In this document: in pieces, positions 59,899 to 64,000 of the stretch | Position numbering within the stretch: the first letter of the stretch is position 1 | Layout of the letters: each line of letters begins with the position of its first letter | From: Idiomarina sp. MD25a | GTDB lineage: Bacteria; Pseudomonadota; Gammaproteobacteria; Enterobacterales; Alteromonadaceae | Length of the DNA stretch: 64,000 nucleotides | NCBI RefSeq assembly: GCF_001870515.1 | Contig: NZ_MDGT01000003.1 | Location: forward strand, 686,838 to 750,837 | Direction of reading: 5' to 3' | The notes under the pieces: model-generated | Database searches by the model: none | What the model saw: the letters and a program-made list of their open reading frames with translations, nothing else | Told to the model about the DNA's origin: nothing | Program-made: the position numbers and the translations under genes

Positions 59899-61065
59899 CT
59901 ACGCCCTTTGAGCATTATCTAGATGCCCAGAAATTCGGGTAAGAACGAGTGCCACTAAAACAATCAAAGCACCGATCCAAGATGTATCCATTAGCGACAT
60001 GCCTGCAACGACGTGTCCGCCGAGCCATGCACCGATAGCTATACCGACATTAAACGCTGCGATATTAAGACCTGATGCAACATCTACCGCATTCGGTGTG
60101 TGCTTCTCTGCTAACTGAACCACATAGACTTGTAACCCAGGAACATTGCCGAAAGCGAAACCGCCCCATACCAGTATGGTCACCAATGCCGCCCAAGAGG
60201 CATGAGCGGTGAAATAAAAGGCACCGAGAATCAGGGCAAGGCCACCAAATATTAATGTCAGAGCCTTTACAGGACCTAACTTGTCTGCAAGTTTTCCTCC
60301 GTAAATGTTACCCACAGCTACAGAAGCGCCGTAAGCAAGAATCAGCAAACTAACAGCCCCAGCGCTGAAGCCCGATACGTCTTCTAAAATTGAGGCTAAA
60401 TAGGTGAACGCGGTAAAGGTACCGCCATACCCGAGTGCAGTAATACTATAAACCAAGAGAAGTCTTGGATGTGTAAGTACCCTTAGTTGCTCGCCAAGTT
60501 TAGCGGGTTTAGCTTGTTTGAGATTTCTGGGGATAAGGGCTGCACTTCCTATCCACGCGATTACTCCTAACAAACTAACAACCAAGAACGTCGCTCTCCA
60601 ACCAAATGTCTGGCCGATCCACGTACCAAGCGGAACACCTGTGACGAGCGCTACTGTAAGACCTGTAAACATAATAGCTATTGCACTTGCTTCCTTTTCT
60701 TTTGGTACAAGACTTGTTGCGATAGTCGAGCCAATCGAGAAAAATACGCCGTGAGCTAAGCCCGTTAGCAACCGTGCTGCTATTAAACTCTCATAAGACG
60801 GAGCTTGCCATGCAAGCAAATTTCCGCCGATGAATAAGGCCATCAACCAGAGTAAAACAGTCTTCCGGTTCAGTTTGCCCGTTAAAGCAGTGAGTACAGG
60901 CGCACCGACTGCAACTCCAACAGCATATAAACTTACCAGCAAGCCAGCTGATGGCAGAGAAACTCCGAGACTTTCTGCTATTGTTGGGACTAACCCAACA
61001 ATCACAAATTCAGTGGTGCCGATCGCAAAGGCACTCAAAGTTAAAGCAAGTAATGCAATAGGCAT
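59899..61065 (-). CDS. MFS efflux transporter, AraJ/YdhP-like
   Basis: 388 residues with 12 membrane helices. The N-terminus (LALTLSAFAIGTTEFVIVGL) is the strong mark of the drug:H+ antiporter AraJ/YdhP/PbuE subgroup, and LTGLAHGVFFSIGSTIATSL and VTGVPLGTWIGQTFGWRATF (the antiporter motif C region, G-x3-G-P-x2-G variant) follow. Substrates in this group include purines, arabinose-type sugars and antibiotics; none can be assigned. It is divergent from a LysR gene with a T-N11-A dyad in between, suggesting local regulation. Confidence 0.88.
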   Translation of the reverse strand: MPIALLALTLSAFAIGTTEFVIVGLVPTIAESLGVSLPSAGLLVSLYAVGVAVGAPVLTALTGKLNRKTVLLWLMALFIGGNLLAWQAPSYESLIAARLLTGLAHGVFFSIGSTIATSLVPKEKEASAIAIMFTGLTVALVTGVPLGTWIGQTFGWRATFLVVSLLGVIAWIGSAALIPRNLKQAKPAKLGEQLRVLTHPRLLLVYSITALGYGGTFTAFTYLASILEDVSGFSAGAVSLLILAYGASVAVGNIYGGKLADKLGPVKALTLIFGGLALILGAFYFTAHASWAALVTILVWGGFAFGNVPGLQVYVVQLAEKHTPNAVDVASGLNIAAFNVGIAIGAWLGGHVVAGMSLMDTSWIGALIVLVALVLTRISGHLDNAQRA

Positions 61066-61129
61066 TAGTTTTCCTCCTCAGTTTTTGATGAGGACTATTT
61101 TGAGACTTGCTTTTGAATGTAAAAACAGC

Positions 61130-61146
61130 AATATTTGAAAAATATT
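61130..61146. promoter_or_regulatory. LysR-type box between MFS and LysR genes
   Basis: A 7-3-7 perfect inverted repeat, AATATTT-GAA-AAATATT, containing a T-N11-A core (T at 61132, A at 61144), the classic LysR binding pattern. It lies in the 108-base divergent gap. The best guess is the operator of the adjacent regulator. Confidence 0.55.
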
Positions 61147-61173
61147 TTTGTTCTTTTTGCAATAAAGTGACTT

Positions 61174-62055
61174 ATGAAAGCTAAATCTAGTGATATTGAA
61201 ATTTTTCTTGCAGTCGCTAACTCGGGAAGTTTCAGCGAGGCCGCGCGGGTACTCGGTGTTGAAGTTGCCAAATGCTCTCGAGCAGTGAAACGGCTTGAAA
61301 GAAGTTTGGGAGAGAACTTATTCACAAGAACAACCCGGAAAATAGAACTAACAAGTGAGGGGAGAATATATATAGAGCACGCGCGCCCAGCTGTCGAAAA
61401 GTTAGAATATGCTGAGCAAAAACTTATCGAGGGAAAAACTAAGCCTTACGGCAAGCTTAGAGTAGATGCAGCGACTCCTTTCCTTATTCATCAAGTTGCA
61501 CCTCACGTAAAAGGCTTTCGAGAATTGTATCCAGATATTCAACTTGAATTGACGGCGTCGGAAGGGTTTATTGATCTCATCGAGCGGAAAGTTGATTTAG
61601 CCATTCGCATTGGTTCACTAGAGGACTCCTCGTTAAACGCAACTCCGTTGGGATATTCCAAGCTTCATATGGTCGCGAGTCCGTCTTATTTAAAACGCAA
61701 TGGAATACCGCGTGATAAGATTGCTTTGAATTCACATACTAAAATTGGCTTCATGCACAGCGAACGGCTCAATGTATGGCCTGTCGACGGGGGGCAGTTT
61801 TTTAAACCTGATATTGCAGTAACCAGCGGCGAGCTTATGCGTCAGCTGTCACTTGAAGGAAATGGGATTGCCTGCCTATCTAACTTTATGGTGGCCGACG
61901 ATATTCGCGAAGGACGTTTGGTTAGGGTGTTAACGAACGAACAGCAACTTAACAACCCACGAGAAAGAGTCAATGCCGTTTACTATCGCAACACCAGCCT
62001 GTCTTCAAGAATCAAAGCCTTTTTAGATTACTTCAATACTAAATTTAGACTGTGA
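61174..62055 (+). CDS. LysR-family transcriptional regulator
   Basis: 293 residues, a full-length LysR protein. Helix-turn-helix at about 18-38 (SGSFSEAARVLGVEVAKCSR), followed by VKRLERSLGENLFTRTTRKI, then a CrgA-like substrate-binding domain (KLRVDAATPFLIHQVAPHVK, DLAIRIGSLEDSSLNATPLG). It is divergent from the MFS gene and likely controls it. The recognised ligand is unknown. The ATG at 61174 fits the family N-terminus (MKAKSSDIEIFLAVANSGSF). Confidence 0.9.
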   Translation: MKAKSSDIEIFLAVANSGSFSEAARVLGVEVAKCSRAVKRLERSLGENLFTRTTRKIELTSEGRIYIEHARPAVEKLEYAEQKLIEGKTKPYGKLRVDAATPFLIHQVAPHVKGFRELYPDIQLELTASEGFIDLIERKVDLAIRIGSLEDSSLNATPLGYSKLHMVASPSYLKRNGIPRDKIALNSHTKIGFMHSERLNVWPVDGGQFFKPDIAVTSGELMRQLSLEGNGIACLSNFMVADDIREGRLVRVLTNEQQLNNPRERVNAVYYRNTSLSSRIKAFLDYFNTKFRL

Positions 62056-62278
62056 TTGATTTAACGACCAGGGACAACTCGCAAACCTTATCTAGTTTCT
62101 TCCTATCATAGTTATCAACCATAAATCTTAAAGTGTCCGCTGTTCGCGGGACTTCCGGTTTGTGCCAATAGCGGACGTTAATGCCTTAAGAGCTCCTGTA
62201 ATCCCCCTGTAATCCCCCCGAAAAATCGGAGCAGTTATAAGTAGAAAATTCCGTTAAACTAAAACGAAGGAGTTTTCT

Positions 62279-62578
62279 ATGCGCAAATCACGATACACAG
62301 ACAGTCAGATCTTAGCGATTCTGAAACAAAACGAGAACGGTGTACCCGTTCCAGAGCTATGCCGTGAATACAGCATTAGCTCAGCTTAATTTTATATATG
62401 GCGCGCTAAGTTTGGCGGCATGGAACCATCAATGATGAAGCGTTTAGAAGAGCTTGAGGACGAAAATAAACGTCTTAAAAAAATGTATGCCGAAGAGCGT
62501 AAAGCTGCAACGCTCAAAAAATTATTATTCCTTAGTCATCACGCTAATCCAGCTTACAGCTATTTAGCTGTTAATTGA
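62279..62578 (+). pseudogene. IS3-family OrfA remnant
   Basis: ATG 62279 opens a frame of 100 codons that reads MRKSRYTDSQILAILKQNE, PVPELCREYSISSA, stop, FYIWRAKFGGMEPSMMKRLE and ENKRLKKMYAEERKAA. This is the N-terminal helix-turn-helix and leucine zipper of IS3-family OrfA, with one nonsense codon inside the recognition helix, and its end is replaced by unrelated sequence. No OrfB follows. Preceding bases include a repeated GTAATCCCCC (62197-62219), perhaps the relic of an end. A different remnant of the same family lies at 35575. Confidence 0.85.
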
Positions 62579-62636
62579 GCATATATATTCTAGAATCATC
62601 AGAAATATCTTAAGATCCTAAAACATTCTAATCTGG

Positions 62637-63152
62637 TTATGGCTCGTCTGGCAAACTATCAGCATCAGGCATAGGGGTGTATTTGTATCCCGTCAATACC
62701 CAACCTCCATTTATATAAGTATAACTCCACGTTCTGGTCCCATCGGCTCTAGTCTGTGTGACTGTTTGCTTGTCACCCTCTTTTGGTGTTGGGTCAGGGT
62801 TTGGAATATCGTTAAACGTTTCAAAAGAATTTTCGGCTCCTATACTAGACTTACCTCCTCCCGTACAGAAATGCTTCTTACTTATCAAAGTATACGGTTC
62901 GTCAAGATCAAACGCGTTTGTGTTAATTGCTTCATACATTGCATCAATCAGCCCAGGACTAAGAGTTGGTGAGCCTTCTTCCTTTACCACTTGAGTATTG
63001 CAAACTGTTTTTGCAAAAGTAGAACTGGAAAAGAGCATAGATGAAACCACAAAGAATGATACATAAGTACCTAACTTGAAAACACCTGACAGCTTCAAAC
63101 GTACTCGATGGTTTTTAATTGATAATACAAAATGATGAATATATTTAAGCAT
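62637..63152 (-). CDS. Secreted hypothetical protein
   Basis: 171 residues with a late signal peptide or anchor (about 28-48, TYVSFFVVSSMLFSSSTFA), then a mature region with two Cys and a Pro/Asp/Thr-rich segment (NPDPTPKEGDKQTVTQTRAD). A shorter start after residue 15 would give a more normal signal peptide. No family recognised. It lies between two transposon or gene relics, so it may have arrived with the mobile DNA. Confidence 0.6.
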   Translation of the reverse strand: MLKYIHHFVLSIKNHRVRLKLSGVFKLGTYVSFFVVSSMLFSSSTFAKTVCNTQVVKEEGSPTLSPGLIDAMYEAINTNAFDLDEPYTLISKKHFCTGGGKSSIGAENSFETFNDIPNPDPTPKEGDKQTVTQTRADGTRTWSYTYINGGWVLTGYKYTPMPDADSLPDEP

Positions 63153-63364
63153 CTTAATAAAAAATTCCTTTTAATTTTTATTGTGAAAGTCTAACTCCAC
63201 AATAAAAACCTAGCCGTAATTCACGCGTCCTGCAAGTTGCAAGACGCGTTAAATAAAACCTTGAAGATTAAATACATGAAGTCAATCGGCTTGTTTTTTG
63301 GTCTTTTGCTTTCCGTAGCGGCTTTAAAAGGTGCTTTGCAACAATCGCCATGTGATTATTAAGC

Positions 63365-63598
63365 TTACTCCCAGCACCTGTAGCCGTCGCTTGTGATGGA
63401 AGTGTCAACGGCGTGTGCGGCTTCCCAACCGAGCGAGAGTGGATACAGGGCATTTGATGTATCTTCGCGGTTAGTCAGTACGATAACCGATAGTCCTGTG
63501 TCGACATCTCTAATATAGGTTGTGCCAGAATAGCCACCGTGATTGAGGATTCGGCGCCCATTAACGACCAATACTTGCCAGCCACGAGCATACCCCCA
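63365..63598 (-). pseudogene. C-terminal fragment of a beta-lactamase-family serine hydrolase
   Basis: The minus strand reads GWQVLVVNGRRILNHGG, SGTTYIRDVDTGLSVIVLTN and ends with DGYRCWE. This is the C-terminal piece of the beta-lactamase/serine hydrolase family, with the H-G-G triad element (KTG-equivalent) followed by the last strand. The rest of the enzyme, with the SxxK and YxN motifs, is missing upstream where sequence turns into a GC-rich repeat region. So it is a truncated relic; a small frame could be translated but not function. Confidence 0.8.
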
Positions 63599-63692
63599 TG
63601 TATCGCATTGTTGACCGGTATCGAAACTACACGGTCTTTATTTCATTTTCATGTATATTTTTGAATGGTTTGTTGCGCGAGAGCTGTTCGCC

Positions 63693-63802
63693 CGTGCGCA
63701 GGATGCGCGGGTGGGGCGGTTGGTATCTGCCCGTGCGCAAAATGCGCACGCTACACGGGTGTGGTAGGTTCGGGGCGTGGTAGGTCGCGCCTTTGGCGCG
63801 AC
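63693..63802. repeat. REP cluster at right end, similar to 57916-58048
   Basis: A degenerate hairpin (63693-63711), CGTGCGCA-AAA-TGCGCACG (63732-63750, minus-oriented GTAG), and GTCGCGCC-TTT-GGCGCGAC (63784-63802, plus-oriented GTAG at 63780). The last two repeat the head-to-head arrangement seen before the first GNAT copy, with an extra 16 bases between them. Confidence 0.85.
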
Positions 63803-64000
63803 ATCGATATCACCCTTTTATAAAATGTATCTTGCTCTCCTCCGGACTCCCTTTGTCATCGTAACCACAAATAATATAGCCCTGCGAAATTAATAACTGC
63901 AGCATTGCCGGGAATCTATTCATCGACTTCACCCGAATCGATTTAAACCCTCTATTCTTTACCCACGCCTCTTGCTGCTTAAGCAACTGCTTGGCAATAC
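63780..64000. repeat. Direct repeat, right copy
   Basis: Same 221 bases as 58026-58246 with nine differences, in the same orientation and 5754 bases away. Cut by the window edge, so the true length is unknown. Confidence 0.9.
63810..64000 (-). CDS. Second GNAT acetyltransferase, C-terminal part only
   Basis: The stop is at 63810-63812 and the frame is open to the window edge (about 63 codons). It reads as GYIICGYDDKGSPEESKIHF at the end, differing from the first copy by few residues (for example GYVICGY, GSPETSK). All differences keep the frame, so the copy may still be active. The N-terminal part lies outside the window. Confidence 0.8.
   Translation of the reverse strand, partial: IAKQLLKQQEAWVKNRGFKSIRVKSMNRFPAMLQLLISQGYIICGYDDKGSPEESKIHFIKG

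Noticed and set aside
63598..63783. 61-codon open frame at the right end
   Set aside because: It consists mostly of REP sequence and resembles the spurious frame at 57888.
58056..64000. Integron cassette array suggested by small genes ending in palindromes
   Set aside because: The palindromes are GTAG-type REPs and lack attC core sites; gene orientations are mixed and no integrase is seen.

Overview
The window reads as a chromosomal segment of a gammaproteobacterium, probably of the Alteromonadales or a related marine order. This is inferred from gene order (cmoAB, aspS-yebC-ruvCAB, ybgC-tolQRAB-pal-cpoB-tRNA-Lys-nadA, gltBD) and from protein similarity recognised by eye; no database search was possible. 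Most of the first 35 kb is housekeeping DNA. The later part is accessory: a surface polysaccharide locus followed by a repeat-rich, rearranged segment.

Layout. 1-2.4 kb: a truncated LysR regulator and cmoBA (tRNA wobble uridine modification) on the minus strand. 2.6-8.9 kb: a diguanylate cyclase with a periplasmic solute-binding sensor, aspS, yebC and ruvCAB. 8.9-9.3 kb: a non-coding gap with promoter- and terminator-like sequences for a minus-strand small RNA. 9.3-14.7 kb: the complete Tol-Pal operon. 14.8-15.1 kb: two identical tRNA-Lys(UUU) genes. 15.2-19.1 kb: an unrecognised four-gene cassette (membrane-anchored coiled coil, TerB-like helical protein, coiled-coil protein, large membrane-associated protein) placed between tRNA-Lys and nadA, which are neighbours in relatives. 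19.2-27.1 kb: nadA, gltB, gltD and a YeeZ-like dehydrogenase.

27.1-56 kb: a group 4-like capsule / exopolysaccharide locus. A leader carrying a perfect ops (RfaH recruitment) element precedes gfcA-gfcB-gfcC-gfcD-wza-wzb-wzc (the yjbEFGH type plus export and tyrosine-kinase genes). A decayed IS3-family transposase follows, then a strongly AT-rich serotype-specific block: Wzx, pyruvyl transferase-like, Wzy, several glycosyltransferases, an acetyltransferase pseudogene, a CapA-like metallophosphatase and a CapK/PaaK-like adenylate-forming enzyme. It ends with higher-GC genes: wecC, wecB, a heparinase II/III-like protein, a glycosyltransferase, a sugar epimerase, an initiating phosphoglycosyl transferase and galE. 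Together these could make UDP-ManNAcA and UDP-Gal, build and polymerise a repeat unit, and export it through Wza-Wzc. 56-57.7 kb: a SatD/DUF3307 pair behind an operator-like palindrome.

57.7-64 kb: a plastic region with GTAG-type REP hairpins, 39-bp tandem units, a GNAT acetyltransferase with a second ~96% identical copy entering from the right edge 5.75 kb away, a DUF5694 protein, a divergent MFS/LysR pair, an IS3 orfA remnant, a secreted hypothetical protein and a beta-lactamase-family fragment. The same REP family also occurs between the tRNA genes, around wzb and, unusually, in frame inside wzc. The strongest leads are the four-gene cassette, the covarying REP family with its in-wzc copy, the ops-led capsule locus and the putative small RNA.
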